DNA of 64,000 bases from Pacificibacter maritimus (GCF_003814915.1 NZ_RKQK01000006.1:1-64000), one strand, 5' to 3'. Numbered from the stretch's first letter, positions 33,281-43,354 are shown. Numbers and translations are program-made. Notes: generated from the letters alone by a model not told the origin.

Positions 33281-34806
33281 CCGCGTCAGAGCTTGTCGCG
33301 CTGCCAGCAAAAGAAGTGTTGAAGCGTTTTAAACAGAAAACCCTGACGCCAAGTGATTATCTCACCGCTTGCTTGTCTCACATCGAACAGGTCAATCCGC
33401 AGATTAATGCGCTGACGGCGATGGATTCTGATGCTGCGGTTAAGGCAGCCGAACTGGCAACCATGCGCTATGCAAAAGGCCAGCCAATAGGGCCGCTTGA
33501 TGGTTTGCCGATTGGCGTAAAAGATCTGCAAGACACCAAAGGCCTGCTCACAACCCACGGCAGTCAACGCGGACGCGCTTATGTGCCTGACGCAGATATG
33601 CCGCTGGTTGCACGATTGCGCGCAGCTGGTGCTATTGTTTTGGCCAAAACCAATGTGCCCGAAATGGGGGCAGGGGGGAACAGCCGCAACCCTGTGTGGG
33701 GGGCAACGGCGAACCCGTTCGACGCAAATAAACTGGCAGGCGGATCTTCTGGCGGGTCGGCAGCGGCTTTGGCTGCAAACCTATTGCCGATGTGTACGGG
33801 GTCCGACACAGGAGGATCATTGCGTTTGCCTGCTGCCCTTTGCGGCGTTCCAGGATATCGCCCCTCTGTTGATGTGATCGCGCATCCGACCCGTCCTGTT
33901 GGCTGGTCGGGTATTTCTGTGCTTGGCCCAATGGTGCGCACGATTGATGATTTATTGTTGATGCTTGATATTTGCCAAAACGCAGATGCCAATGATCCTT
34001 TGTCTATTCCAGCGAAAGCGGGTCGTTTTGGGGACATTACGCCCCGCGATCTAAGCGGTCTGCGTGTGGGATATAGCGAAGATTTTGGCGGCGCTGCGGT
34101 TGATCAAGGTATTCGAGAGACCTTTAAGGCCCGTGTGGCGCATCTTGCCCCACATGTGAAAGCCTGTGTTGCAGTTGATATGAACTTGGGCGACATGGAC
34201 CGCGTGTTTGACATTTTGCGCGCTGAAAGTTTTGTCGCGGCCTTTGACAAGGGCGTGCAAGACACACCTGAAGACTTTGGTCCGCATATCATTGAGAATG
34301 TAGAATTGGGCCAAACATTCAGCTTGGCTGATCGCGCTTGGGCGCATCTGGAACAGACCCGCATCTTGCGCAAATTTAATGCGCTGATGACAGAGTTTGA
34401 TGTGATTTTGATGCCAACCGTGCCTGTGTCACCGTTTGAATGGACCACATCGCATCCTGAAATGATCGACGGAACCAAGATGGATATCTATTACCGTTGG
34501 TTGGCTTTAACTTATCGTGGGTCATTGATGGGCGGGCCATCGATCACGCTTCCAGCGGGGCGGGATCACCACGATATGCCCTTTGGTTTGCAACTGTTAG
34601 GCGCTGTACGTGGGGATGAGGCGCTTTTGTCGATCGCAAAATCTGTTGAGACTTTGTTTGCGGCCAGCCCAGAAACTGCGCGACCTGTACCTGATTTGCA
34701 AAACATTCCGCCGACCCAAACGGATTTGCGCGCCTTTGTCACGCACCCCCCGATTTTCAAAACCGATCAAGGCGATGAGTCCTTGGCCCTTAGTACCGCT
34801 GTATAG
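33277..34806 (+). CDS. Amidase (amidase signature family)
   Basis: The product is 509 residues. The Ser-Ser-Lys triad is visible: Lys in GVKDLQDTKG near residue 83, the first Ser in GGSSGG near 155-160, and the nucleophile in TGSDTGGSLRLPAALCG near 178. There is no signal peptide, so it acts in the cytoplasm, hydrolysing an amide or N-carbamoyl-type bond to an acid and ammonia. It heads a cluster with a TRAP transporter, a DadA-like oxidase and RidA, so the imported substrate is probably an amide-linked or amino compound. Confidence 0.92.
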   Translation: MTASELVALPAKEVLKRFKQKTLTPSDYLTACLSHIEQVNPQINALTAMDSDAAVKAAELATMRYAKGQPIGPLDGLPIGVKDLQDTKGLLTTHGSQRGRAYVPDADMPLVARLRAAGAIVLAKTNVPEMGAGGNSRNPVWGATANPFDANKLAGGSSGGSAAALAANLLPMCTGSDTGGSLRLPAALCGVPGYRPSVDVIAHPTRPVGWSGISVLGPMVRTIDDLLLMLDICQNADANDPLSIPAKAGRFGDITPRDLSGLRVGYSEDFGGAAVDQGIRETFKARVAHLAPHVKACVAVDMNLGDMDRVFDILRAESFVAAFDKGVQDTPEDFGPHIIENVELGQTFSLADRAWAHLEQTRILRKFNALMTEFDVILMPTVPVSPFEWTTSHPEMIDGTKMDIYYRWLALTYRGSLMGGPSITLPAGRDHHDMPFGLQLLGAVRGDEALLSIAKSVETLFAASPETARPVPDLQNIPPTQTDLRAFVTHPPIFKTDQGDESLALSTAV

Positions 34807-34817
34807 AAAGACTTCCC

Positions 34818-36101
34818 ATGTGGTTCATTCCAATCGTTTTTGTGGTCCTTTTGATCAGCGGCACGGCCTTTGCCTATTTGATGGGGGCAGTGTCTGTTGT
34901 GACATTTATCGCAGTCGACAAAACGCAATTCCTGTCGATCTTGCCGCAACGGATTTTTGCACAGCTTGATGTGTTTTCTTTCATGGCGATGCCTTTGTTT
35001 ATTCTAACGGCTGAAATCATGAGTCGCGCTGGTGTCACCCGCAGCCTGATTGATTTTGCCATGTCGTTGGTTGGCAGGTTTAAGGGCGGTTTGGGCCATG
35101 TAAATATTCTGACCAGTGTGTTTTTTGCGGGTATTTCTGGATCTGCGGTTGCCGATAGTGCGGCTTTGTCGCGGACCTTTGTGCCTGAAATGAAAGCACG
35201 AGGCTATGACCCCTATTATGCGGGTGCGATCACTGCGGCATCTTCGATGATCGGGCCGATCATTCCGCCATCGATTATTATGATTTTGTACGGTGGTTTA
35301 ACGGGCGCCTCTGTCGCGGCTTTGTTTGTGGCGGGCGTTGTGCCGGGCATCATTTTGGCTGTCGCTTTGTTGGCGTTGAATGCGTTGATCGCCCATTTAA
35401 AAGGCCATCCTGGTGGCGCGGCCTATGATGTACCAAAGTTCATTCCTAGCCTGTTGCGCGCAGCCCCAGCATTATGTTTGCCCGTGGTGATTTTGGGATC
35501 ATTGGTGTTTGGCCTTGCGACGCCAACCGAAGGGTCAGCTATCGCCGTTTTGGTCGCTTTGATTGCGGGTCAATATTACACAGGGATCAGTCGCGCGATG
35601 ATTTATGACGCGCTTGAAGCTACAGCGCGCATGACGGGCACGATCTTTATTATTTTGGCGGCGATTTCTGTGTTGGGCTATTTGGCGGGTCAAATGGGGT
35701 GGTCACAGGCCTTGGCAGATTGGGTTGCAGCCTTTGGTCTTACAGGGCCAAAATATCTGTTTTTCCTTGTCGGCGTCTTTTTGATCGCAGGTATGTTTAT
35801 GGACACGCCTGTGGCTTTGACGCTGTTGATCCCGCTGTTTGCACCCCAAGCCTTAGAACAAGGTATCAGCCCGATCCATCTTGGCATTGTGCTGTGTTTC
35901 AACCTTTGTGTGGGCTTGATCACGCCGCCTTTGGGTAAGTGTTTGGTCGTGGTATCAGCGATGACCAACCTAAACTATTGGCGCTTGGCCTATACGGTTA
36001 TGCCGTTTATTATCGTTCAAATTCTGGTGCTTATGGCGCTTGTCTACTGGCCTGATCTTAGTCTCGCATTGCCGCGACTGTTCGGCTTTTCTGTGAATTA
36101 A
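34818..36101 (+). CDS. dctM: TRAP transporter large permease (DctM-like)
   Basis: The product is 427 residues with about twelve membrane segments and the DctM signatures FFAGISGSAVADSAALSRTF and SSMIGPIIPPSIIMILYGG. It is the channel subunit of a sodium- or proton-driven TRAP importer. It begins 11 bases after the amidase stop. The order here is M, P, Q, whereas P, Q, M is usual and is found in the second TRAP system at 54.5 kb. Confidence 0.95.
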   Translation: MWFIPIVFVVLLISGTAFAYLMGAVSVVTFIAVDKTQFLSILPQRIFAQLDVFSFMAMPLFILTAEIMSRAGVTRSLIDFAMSLVGRFKGGLGHVNILTSVFFAGISGSAVADSAALSRTFVPEMKARGYDPYYAGAITAASSMIGPIIPPSIIMILYGGLTGASVAALFVAGVVPGIILAVALLALNALIAHLKGHPGGAAYDVPKFIPSLLRAAPALCLPVVILGSLVFGLATPTEGSAIAVLVALIAGQYYTGISRAMIYDALEATARMTGTIFIILAAISVLGYLAGQMGWSQALADWVAAFGLTGPKYLFFLVGVFLIAGMFMDTPVALTLLIPLFAPQALEQGISPIHLGIVLCFNLCVGLITPPLGKCLVVVSAMTNLNYWRLAYTVMPFIIVQILVLMALVYWPDLSLALPRLFGFSVN

Positions 36102-36119
36102 ATTTAAGGGAGGACTAAC

Positions 36120-37094
36120 ATGAAACTTAAAGCACTCACACTGGCCGCACTTGTTGCAATGGCCACATCCGCATCCGCCGAGGTTAAAATCGCCTTGGAC
36201 AGCGCCCCTGATCTTGAGGCATCTGGGTCTTACAACTGGGCCAATGCCTTTGGCACGGCCTTGATCGAAGGCGGCATGGATGTGCGCGAATTGCCACGCG
36301 GCGCGATTGGCAATGAAGCTGAAAAATTCGACCAACTGTCGACAGGCCTTTTGGAAGTGTCTTTGTCAGATGTGCGTGCGATCGCACAGGTTGATCCATT
36401 TATCTATGGTGTTCGCTTGCCGTATATCTTTGATGACATCGCACATATGGATCGTGCCTTGGCTGCTGGGAATGTGTTCGAACGCATCAATGAAAACTTG
36501 GCCAAACAAGATGTAATGCTTTTGGCCTTGGCCCCGCTTGGGCCATCATCTGGCGTGATCACAACCAAGCAAGCCGTGCGTAGCCCTGCTGATATGTCTG
36601 ACCTGCGGATGCGCGCCTTGGATGATGCGCAGATCGCAATGTACGAAGCTTGGGGGTCTGCGGGCACAATCGTGCCGTGGAGCGAAGTCCCCGCAGGGCT
36701 GCAAACAGGCGTGATCGACGGTTACCTGAATTCGCCGTTCATCCCTGTGACATTCGGTCAAACCGATTTTGTTAAAAACTTCGCAGATGCGCGCGTTATT
36801 TGGCCATTGCGTGCGGTCTTGGTGTCAAAGCTTTGGTACGATGATCTATCCGATGAAGAGCGCGCGACAGTCGATGCAGCCGTGGTCACCGCCGATGCGG
36901 CGACACGCGCATGGCTGGCATCAGCATCTGAAAAAGGTTTGACGTCTTTGGAAGAAAATGGTGTCACAGTTCAACGCCTAACAGATGAAGAACGCGTTGT
37001 CTTCCGCGAGGCGTCCAAGCCTGTGTACGAGTCAGACCTAATGCCTGCTGAAGATGTAAAAATCTGGACAGACCTGTCCGAAGGCAACCGCTAA
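36120..37094 (+). CDS. dctP: TRAP transporter substrate-binding protein (DctP-like)
   Basis: The product is 324 residues with a signal peptide (MKLKALTLAALVAMATSASA). The mature protein has DctP features, including the conserved arginine region DLRMRALDDAQIAMYEAWGS and QTGVIDGYLNSP, where most members have Glu or Asn contacts for a carboxylate ligand. It captures the substrate in the periplasm. A terminator-like hairpin (37106-37134) separates it from the small permease gene, which would keep the binding protein in excess. Confidence 0.93.
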   Translation: MKLKALTLAALVAMATSASAEVKIALDSAPDLEASGSYNWANAFGTALIEGGMDVRELPRGAIGNEAEKFDQLSTGLLEVSLSDVRAIAQVDPFIYGVRLPYIFDDIAHMDRALAAGNVFERINENLAKQDVMLLALAPLGPSSGVITTKQAVRSPADMSDLRMRALDDAQIAMYEAWGSAGTIVPWSEVPAGLQTGVIDGYLNSPFIPVTFGQTDFVKNFADARVIWPLRAVLVSKLWYDDLSDEERATVDAAVVTADAATRAWLASASEKGLTSLEENGVTVQRLTDEERVVFREASKPVYESDLMPAEDVKIWTDLSEGNR

Positions 37095-37105
37095 AAACCA
37101 TTGTG

Positions 37106-37134
37106 GCGGGCCAAATATCTGGCCCGCTCTTTTT
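37106..37134 (+). terminator. Terminator-like hairpin between dctP and dctQ
   Basis: GCGGGCCA pairs with TGGCCCGC around six bases and is followed by TCTTTTTG, a convincing intrinsic terminator. Because dctQ and further genes of the same pathway follow, it more likely acts as a partial terminator that lowers downstream expression. Confidence 0.8.
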
Positions 37135-37152
37135 GCCGAAAGAGACCTAATC

Positions 37153-37680
37153 ATGCGTAATTTGATCTTAAATGTGAGCAACGGCATTCACAGTGTCACG
37201 CGCCAGATCGCGGTCTTTGCTGTCGCCTTGATGTTCGTAACGGTGATGATTCAAATCGTGGCGCGCTACGTGTTTTCTCAACCGCCCGTTTGGACCGAAG
37301 ACGTGGCACGCTATGCGATGGTCTGGACAGGTCTTCTGGGGGCGACCCTATCGTTTAAATCGCGGTCTGATGCAACTTTGATGGATAGCGTTTTTCCCGC
37401 GCGACCCCACTTTATGGGGTTGGTTTCAGAAATTATTCAAAGCACAGCGATTTTGACCTTTATCCTGCCTGTGGTTTACTTTTGTTTCATGGGGCTGCGA
37501 GGCGGATTTGCCAAGGGCTATTTGGCACGCCAATCAGGGCTGACAGCAGATACTTTAGGTATTCCAATGGTGTGGATTTCTGTCTCTGTCCCTATCGCAA
37601 TGATCATCATTTTGATCCATTTGGCCGCGCGTTGGGCTGGCGATGCTGGCGATAGCCAACAGGGCGCGCAGCTTGACTGA
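37153..37680 (+). CDS. dctQ: TRAP transporter small permease (DctQ-like)
   Basis: The product is 175 residues with four membrane segments and the family segment VWTEDVARYAMVWTGLLGAT. It pairs with DctM in the inner membrane. It lies after the hairpin at 37106-37134 and before the oxidoreductase gene, in the same direction as both. Confidence 0.9.
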   Translation: MRNLILNVSNGIHSVTRQIAVFAVALMFVTVMIQIVARYVFSQPPVWTEDVARYAMVWTGLLGATLSFKSRSDATLMDSVFPARPHFMGLVSEIIQSTAILTFILPVVYFCFMGLRGGFAKGYLARQSGLTADTLGIPMVWISVSVPIAMIIILIHLAARWAGDAGDSQQGAQLD

Positions 37681-37713
37681 TCAGGCATATTCTGACGCTT
37701 TAGGGTCTAAGCC

Positions 37714-38943
37714 ATGACTGAGCTGGCGATCTTTGGCGCGGGGTTTCTGGGTGTATCAACCGCCATAGCGCTGCGGATGCGCGGCGCGCAGGTTGTGTTG
37801 ATCGACAAATCAGACTTGGGCGCGGGCGCGAGTTTTGGCAATGCGGGCATCATTCAATCCGAAGCCTTGTCGCCCTTTCCCATGCCGCGCGATCTACCTA
37901 CAATTTTACGCACAGTCTTGGGTTTGAATCCAAATGTGTCTCTACGGTTTCCGTCTGTGATGAAGTCTTCACAGGCTTTGGCGCAGTATTATTTTGCCTC
38001 GACTGATGCGGGTGTTGCGCATGCTTCGAAAACCTATGCAGGTTTAATTCGTCAAGCGACCCAAGCGCATTTGGACTTGGCAAAACTTTCTGGCGCGTCT
38101 GAACTGTTTCACACGGGTGGCTATCGTATGCGGTTCACATCGCATGATGATTTCAATGCCTACAGTGAGGCCCACGCACAAATCGCGCAGGATCACGATT
38201 TACCCTATCGGATTTTATCGTCATCCGAGTTTGCAAAGGCAGAGACAGGGATCACTGACGCGGGGGTAGGGGCCTTTGAATGGTCTGGCCCCTTGCGCGT
38301 GGCCAAGCCGCAAGAGTTGTTGCAAAGCTATTTTGATTATTTCAAATCGATCGGCGGCGAAATGGCGCGTGGCGATGCTTGTGATCTGCAGCCTAGGGGG
38401 CAAGGTTGGCGTGTTCCGACAAGCACGGGTATTATGGATGTTTCGAAAGTAGTCATCGCCACAGGGGCGCAAACGCCAGAGGTTTTGCGTGGCCTTGATC
38501 TATCGGTGCCGATGATTGCCAAGCGCGGGTATCACGCTGTCGTGCAAGGGGGCGCTGCCCTGTCAGTGCCATTGCTGGATGTTGAACAAGGCGTTGTGTT
38601 GTCACCACAAGGTGCTGATATTCGGATACATACGGGGGCTGAACTTGGTGGGGCGGGCCCGCGTAAAAATAGCCCGCAACTGCGCCGTGCGCTTAAAGTG
38701 GCGCAGCGTTTGTTTGGCGTTGATCCAAATCCTGTTTCAACATGGAGCGGCGCGCGGCCCTGTATGCCAGATATGCTGCCTGTGATGGGGGCATCAACCA
38801 AGCACAATGGCCTGTGGTACAACTTTGGTCATGGGCACCAAGGGCTAACACTTGGGCCAGTTTCGGGTCGCATGATCGCCGAGGCACTGTTGGAAGACTT
38901 GCCTTTGCCGACCAGCCTGAGCCCTGCAAGATTTTCCATTTAA
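37714..38943 (+). CDS. FAD-dependent oxidoreductase, D-amino acid dehydrogenase-like (DadA family)
   Basis: The product is 409 residues. The dinucleotide-binding loop GAGFLG (residues 8-13) is at the N-terminus with the acidic end of the second strand (VVLIDKSD) and GASFGNAGII, typical of DadA-like flavoproteins. The C-terminal GLWYNFGHGHQGLTLGPVSG also fits. It oxidises an amine or D-amino acid to an imine at the membrane or in the cytoplasm. RidA next door would hydrolyse that imine, so deamination of the product of the amidase is a reasonable reading. Confidence 0.9.
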   Translation: MTELAIFGAGFLGVSTAIALRMRGAQVVLIDKSDLGAGASFGNAGIIQSEALSPFPMPRDLPTILRTVLGLNPNVSLRFPSVMKSSQALAQYYFASTDAGVAHASKTYAGLIRQATQAHLDLAKLSGASELFHTGGYRMRFTSHDDFNAYSEAHAQIAQDHDLPYRILSSSEFAKAETGITDAGVGAFEWSGPLRVAKPQELLQSYFDYFKSIGGEMARGDACDLQPRGQGWRVPTSTGIMDVSKVVIATGAQTPEVLRGLDLSVPMIAKRGYHAVVQGGAALSVPLLDVEQGVVLSPQGADIRIHTGAELGGAGPRKNSPQLRRALKVAQRLFGVDPNPVSTWSGARPCMPDMLPVMGASTKHNGLWYNFGHGHQGLTLGPVSGRMIAEALLEDLPLPTSLSPARFSI

Positions 38944-38960
38944 CACAGTAAGGAAACGCG

Positions 38961-39293
38961 ATGCCTCATTTGACTCCCGCATACCGCGATGGCGAAACTT
39001 TGTATTTGTCTGGCGCGCTTGGGTTCGGTTCTGATGGCCAGATCTCTGGCGACATTACCGAACAAACGCAAAAGACTTTGGAAAACCTAGAAGCCGTTTT
39101 GAAAGACAATGGCGTGGACCGCAACAGCGTGATGCGCTGTGGTGTATACCTGACAGACACTGCGAATTTCGCGGCTTTTGATGCGGCATATGCTGCGTTT
39201 TTTGGCGATCACTTGCCTGCGAGATCCACCATCATTTGCGGGCTGGCGCTCGACACTGCGCTGATCGAAATTGATGTGATTGCCAAGGGCTAA
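38961..39293 (+). CDS. RidA family enamine/imine deaminase
   Basis: The product is 110 residues, the full RidA length. It has the conserved arginine in PARSTI that holds the carboxylate of the enamine, and the ending IEIDVIAKG. RidA proteins form trimers and hydrolyse reactive imine or enamine intermediates. It follows the flavin-dependent oxidase by 17 bases, which suggests a dedicated partner for its product. A strong bidirectional terminator follows. Confidence 0.92.
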   Translation: MPHLTPAYRDGETLYLSGALGFGSDGQISGDITEQTQKTLENLEAVLKDNGVDRNSVMRCGVYLTDTANFAAFDAAYAAFFGDHLPARSTIICGLALDTALIEIDVIAKG

Positions 39294-39296
39294 AAC

Positions 39297-39336
39297 AACG
39301 AGAGGCGCGGTTTCAAAATATCGCGCCTCTCGTTTT
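39297..39336. terminator. Bidirectional terminator between convergent operons
   Basis: AACGAGAGGCGCG (39297-39309) pairs perfectly with CGCGCCTCTCGTT (39322-39334). TTTT follows on the plus strand and a T-rich stretch on the minus strand. It ends both the RidA operon and the convergent CoA-transferase operon. Confidence 0.9.
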
Positions 39337-40486
39337 ATTCTGATTTGCCTGCCCCCAAACAGGGCGCAGCGGAATCGTGTTTTAGGGTGCTGCGCGAAAA
39401 TTTGATCGGGCTGCGCAGGCCTGGCAGCCCATCAGGCTGAATTTTCAACCCGCGTGCTTCGATCTGTGGTTCGGCCAAAGCTTCTGCGACTGAATTGATT
39501 GGCCCTACGGGAACCCCCGCTTTTTCAAGCAGCGCAATGGCATCCGCTTTGGTATAGCGCGTGGTGATTTTGGTGAGCTCAGCACAAAGGGCATCACGAT
39601 GTTCGACACGGGCTTCATTGGTTTGATACCGTGGATCTTGCGCCAGATCCGCACGATCAAGGGCACGGCACAGCATGTCAAATTGTCGATCATTGCCGCA
39701 AGCGATAATGAAATGCCCGTCAGAACTGGGAAAGACCTGATAGGGCACGATAGAGGGATGGGCATTGCCCATGCGGGTTGGTTGTGTGCCAGTCAATAAA
39801 TGCGCTGAGGCCTGATTGGCCAAAACGCCGACACCACAATCGAGCAAAGACATATCGATATGCTGACCCAAACCTGACTGCGCGCGGTCATGCAAAGCGG
39901 CCTGAATGCCGATGACGCCGTAAAGCCCAGTGAAAACATCGATCCAAGCAACGCCCACTTTTTGCGGATCACCATCAGGTGCGCCTGTAAGGTCCATGAT
40001 GCCACTCATGCCTTGGATCAGAAAATCATAGCCAGGTTGATGTGCGCGCGGACCTGTTTGGCCGAACCCCGTGACCGAAGCATAGATCAATTTCGGATTG
40101 TCCTTGGCCAGCGTTTCATAGTCTAACCCATATTTTTTCAATCCGCCGACTTTGAAATTTTCGATCAAAACATCGGCTTCTGAAATCAATGCTTTCAAGT
40201 TTTGCAGTGCTTTAGGGTCTGAAAAATTACAAACCTGTGATGACTTTCCCCGATTGGCGGCATGAAAATATGTCGAGACAGTTTCAACTGATCGATCATC
40301 GCATGTGCGGTCAAAAAACGGCGGGCCCCACCTGCGGGTATCATCGCCCTCGGGGGCTTCGATTTTGATCACCTCGGCCCCAAGATCGGCCAGCGTCTGC
40401 CCGATCCAAGGCCCAGCTAGAATGCGCGCAAGTTCGATAACTTTGATGCCTTCAAGCGGGGGGCGTGTCCTTGCAGCCTGCGTCAT
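39335..40486 (-). CDS. gcdG: CaiB/BaiF-type CoA-transferase, probably glutarate CoA-transferase
   Basis: The product is 383 residues of the class III CoA-transferase family ([40 protein letters not shown]), with the catalytic aspartate region [14 protein letters not shown]. It starts overlapping the glutaryl-CoA dehydrogenase stop by four bases. In Pseudomonas and mammals the same pairing activates glutarate to glutaryl-CoA using succinyl-CoA. The third partner, a LysR gene, is divergent at 41794, as in gcdR-gcdH-gcdG loci. Confidence 0.87.
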   Translation of the reverse strand: MTQAARTRPPLEGIKVIELARILAGPWIGQTLADLGAEVIKIEAPEGDDTRRWGPPFFDRTCDDRSVETVSTYFHAANRGKSSQVCNFSDPKALQNLKALISEADVLIENFKVGGLKKYGLDYETLAKDNPKLIYASVTGFGQTGPRAHQPGYDFLIQGMSGIMDLTGAPDGDPQKVGVAWIDVFTGLYGVIGIQAALHDRAQSGLGQHIDMSLLDCGVGVLANQASAHLLTGTQPTRMGNAHPSIVPYQVFPSSDGHFIIACGNDRQFDMLCRALDRADLAQDPRYQTNEARVEHRDALCAELTKITTRYTKADAIALLEKAGVPVGPINSVAEALAEPQIEARGLKIQPDGLPGLRSPIKFSRSTLKHDSAAPCLGAGKSE

Positions 40487-41682
40487 ACAAAGGCCTGCTC
40501 GCCAGTAATAGCGCGCCCCAAAATTAAGGCATGCACATCATGGGTGCCCTCATAGGTGTTCACGGTTTCCAAATTTTGCGCATGGCGCATCACGTGGTAA
40601 CTGTTTTGAATGCCATTACCGCCGTGCATGTCACGGGCTTGGCGGGCGATGTCTAAGGCTTTGCCAGCATTGTTGCGCTTGATCATCGAAATCATTTCAG
40701 GCGCGAGATTGTTCTGATCCATCAACTGGCCAACTCTGAGTGAGGCTTGCAATCCCAATGTGATCTCGGTCTGCATATCTGCCAGCTTTTTTTGGTAAAG
40801 CTGTGTGGCGGCAAGTGGTCGGTTGAATTGATGGCGCGCCAATCCGTAATCGCGTGCCCTAAAGAAACAGTCCTCAGCCGCGCCCAAAACACCCCAAGAA
40901 ATGCCAAAACGCGCCGCGTTCAAGCAGCCGAATGGCCCACTCAAACCTTGAGTATTGGGCAGCAAGGCATCTTCGCCAACTTCGACATTCTGCATGATAA
41001 TCTCACCCGTGATCGATGCACGCAGGGATAGTTTGCCGTCAATTTTCGGAGTGCTAAGCCCTGTCATGCCGCGCTCTAAAATAAAGCCACGGATTTTGCC
41101 GTTATGAGCATCGGACTTGGCCCAGATGATAAAGACATCCGCAATCGGGCTGTTGGAAATCCACGTTTTGGCGCCATTGATCACATAGCCGTTTTCGGTT
41201 TTTGTCGCAGTTGTTTGCAGACTGCCCGGGTCTGATCCCGCTTCGGGTTCTGTTAATCCAAAACAGCCGATGGTTTTGCCTGCGATCAGGTTGGGTAAGA
41301 ATTTCTGTTTTTGCGCTTCTGACCCGTAGCTGTAAATCGGATGGATCACCAAAGACGATTGCACAGACATCATGGACCTATAGCCGCTGTCGACACGTTC
41401 TATTTCACGTGCGACCAATCCGTAGCTGACATATGATGCCCCTGCGCCGCCATATGTGTCGGGCACTGTGATGCCCAGTAATCCGCTTTCGCCCATTTCG
41501 CGAAAGATTTCTGGATCGGTCTTTTCGTTTAAATAAGCGTCTTCGATCCGTGGTTGCAGTTTATCAGCTGCATAGGCTGCGGCGGTGTCGCGGATCATTT
41601 GTTCTTCTGGCGAAAGTTGCGCATCCAGAAAAAACGGATCTTGCCAGTTGAATTCAGCTTTGGACGCTTGCGGTTTGGTCAT
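40483..41682 (-). CDS. gcdH: Glutaryl-CoA dehydrogenase
   Basis: The product is 399 residues of the acyl-CoA dehydrogenase family. The C-terminal [19 protein letters not shown] contains the catalytic glutamate in the place used by glutaryl-CoA dehydrogenases, and the N-terminal [20 protein letters not shown] is typical of them. It oxidises and decarboxylates glutaryl-CoA to crotonyl-CoA, passing electrons to ETF. This is the last step peculiar to lysine, tryptophan and glutarate breakdown. It leads the two-gene operon with the CoA-transferase. Confidence 0.95.
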   Translation of the reverse strand: MTKPQASKAEFNWQDPFFLDAQLSPEEQMIRDTAAAYAADKLQPRIEDAYLNEKTDPEIFREMGESGLLGITVPDTYGGAGASYVSYGLVAREIERVDSGYRSMMSVQSSLVIHPIYSYGSEAQKQKFLPNLIAGKTIGCFGLTEPEAGSDPGSLQTTATKTENGYVINGAKTWISNSPIADVFIIWAKSDAHNGKIRGFILERGMTGLSTPKIDGKLSLRASITGEIIMQNVEVGEDALLPNTQGLSGPFGCLNAARFGISWGVLGAAEDCFFRARDYGLARHQFNRPLAATQLYQKKLADMQTEITLGLQASLRVGQLMDQNNLAPEMISMIKRNNAGKALDIARQARDMHGGNGIQNSYHVMRHAQNLETVNTYEGTHDVHALILGRAITGEQAFV

Positions 41683-41793
41683 GGTTTCAGTCCCTTTTGG
41701 GGTGATAATATATGATGTTACATTGATTTTATCTCTGTTTCAGGCAAATAAAACCGACTAAACTGCATCTATACATTCTGAAATGGAATAGTC

Positions 41794-42681
41794 ATGCGCC
41801 CCAGACGTTTTTTGCCATCGATGAAATTACTGCTCGCTTTTGATGCTGTGATGCGCCACGGGTCGATCACGCGTGCAGCACAGGAATTGGATCTGACACA
41901 AAGCGCAGTCAGCCGTTTGATTTTGAGTTTGGAAAAGCAGCTTGGTAAGGATTTATTTCAGCGCACAGGGCGTAAGCTGGTGCCAAATACCATCGCCCAT
42001 CGGTATCAAAATGATGTGGCGCGGGCCTTGGATATTGTGCAGCGCTCCAGCATGGGGGTGGTTGCAAATCCAGACGGCGGCACATTGTCTTTGGCGGTCT
42101 TGCCCACTTTTGCCTCGCGTTGGTTGGGGCCGCGTTTGGCGGAATTTCTGAAAACGCGCCCTGGTATCGCGGTGAACCTATCCACGCGTTTGCAGAAATT
42201 CGATTTCGCGGATGAGGCCTTTGATGCTGCGATTTTATTTGGCCCAAGCGATTGGGATGAGGTGCATGCGGTGAAGCTGTTTGATGAAAAGCTGACAGCC
42301 TGCGCCGCCCCCGATTATTTGCGTCAATTTGCAGTGCGCGGCGTTCAAGATTTGGCCAATCATTCTCTGTTGCATCTGGAAAGTCGCCCAACGGCGTGGC
42401 GCGATTGGATGGGGGCGCAGGGTGACGTGGATGTGGATCATCAAGGAATGATTGTCGATCAGTTTTCTATGATGATCCAAGCTGCGATTTCGGGTTTGGG
42501 CATCGCGCTTTTGCCAGATTACTTAGCTCAAATAGAAATATCGGAAGGTCGCCTCGCCCCTGTGTTACGCCAAGCTGTGCCTGTGTCTGGGGCCTATTGG
42601 TTGATCTGGCCCGAAGGCCGTGTGCAAGACCAAGCCTTGGCTGCGTTTCGTGACTGGATTTGTGGCCAAGGGGGTGGGTGA
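41794..42681 (+). CDS. gcdR: LysR-family regulator of the glutarate genes (GcdR/GcvA-like)
   Basis: The product is 295 residues with an N-terminal winged helix (HGSITRAAQELDLTQSAVSR) and an effector domain. Its N-terminus (MRPRRFLPSMKLLLAFDAVM) resembles the GcvA subgroup. It is divergent from gcdH across 111 bases, the standard place for a LysR regulator of the neighbouring operon. The symbol rests on that context. It ends one base before the convergent GntR gene. Confidence 0.8.
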   Translation: MRPRRFLPSMKLLLAFDAVMRHGSITRAAQELDLTQSAVSRLILSLEKQLGKDLFQRTGRKLVPNTIAHRYQNDVARALDIVQRSSMGVVANPDGGTLSLAVLPTFASRWLGPRLAEFLKTRPGIAVNLSTRLQKFDFADEAFDAAILFGPSDWDEVHAVKLFDEKLTACAAPDYLRQFAVRGVQDLANHSLLHLESRPTAWRDWMGAQGDVDVDHQGMIVDQFSMMIQAAISGLGIALLPDYLAQIEISEGRLAPVLRQAVPVSGAYWLIWPEGRVQDQALAAFRDWICGQGGG

Positions 42682-42682
42682 T

Positions 42683-43354
42683 CTAGGGCTTGGGCGTGAG
42701 TTTTTGGATCGCATGTTGAGCGGTGTCGCGGATATGTGCTTCAAGCAGATATTTGGCTTTTGGCACATCGCGGGCAAGCACAGCATTTTTGATTTCTAGG
42801 TGTTCCGCAAGCTTAATTTGATCGCGCCCTGCCGTCGCCAGCTTGGTGATAAAACGGTAGCGATCCAACTGGTTGAACATAATAGAACGCAGACGCACCA
42901 GCCATTGACTGTTGCAAGCCGAAATCAGGGATTCGTGAAACTCGCGGTGGCGTTCGACCCATTCTTCGTGGCGTTCCATGCGTTTTTCCCACGGCAGGCT
43001 TTCGATCAGACTTAGGCGATGGTGGGCGGCAACAATCGTGCTTTCCCATTCGTCGTCACCCGTCTTGATTGCCTGTTCCAAAGCACGGGTTTCCAGTTCG
43101 AGATAAAGTTCAATAATCTCCGCAAGTTCGGTGGCAGAAACTGGGGCCACGCGAAACCCTTTGCCAGCGTCAACGGTGACGAAGCCTTCGGACAGTAACA
43201 ATGTCAAAGCCTCGCGCAGCGTGCCGATACCGACTTCATATCGCTTGGTTAGTTCGGCGAATTTTAGGCGGCTTTCGGGTTCAAAAGCGCTGCTGACGAT
43301 ATCAAGGCGCAGGCGACTTGCGAGGTCACGATCGGTTTGAGATCTTTTGGTCAT
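42683..43354 (-). CDS. GntR-family (FCD) transcriptional regulator
   Basis: The product is 223 residues. The N-terminal winged helix (VGIGTLREALTLLLSEGFVT) is followed by an all-helical FCD effector domain with metal-binding candidates such as His in HREFHESLI. It usually represses and is released by a carboxylate. It is divergent from the FAH-hydrolase operon, whose promoter carries TATTTTCGAAAATA, and the same core recurs before the second gene at 44422-44433, so both sites are its probable operators. Confidence 0.9.
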   Translation of the reverse strand: MTKRSQTDRDLASRLRLDIVSSAFEPESRLKFAELTKRYEVGIGTLREALTLLLSEGFVTVDAGKGFRVAPVSATELAEIIELYLELETRALEQAIKTGDDEWESTIVAAHHRLSLIESLPWEKRMERHEEWVERHREFHESLISACNSQWLVRLRSIMFNQLDRYRFITKLATAGRDQIKLAEHLEIKNAVLARDVPKAKYLLEAHIRDTAQHAIQKLTPKP

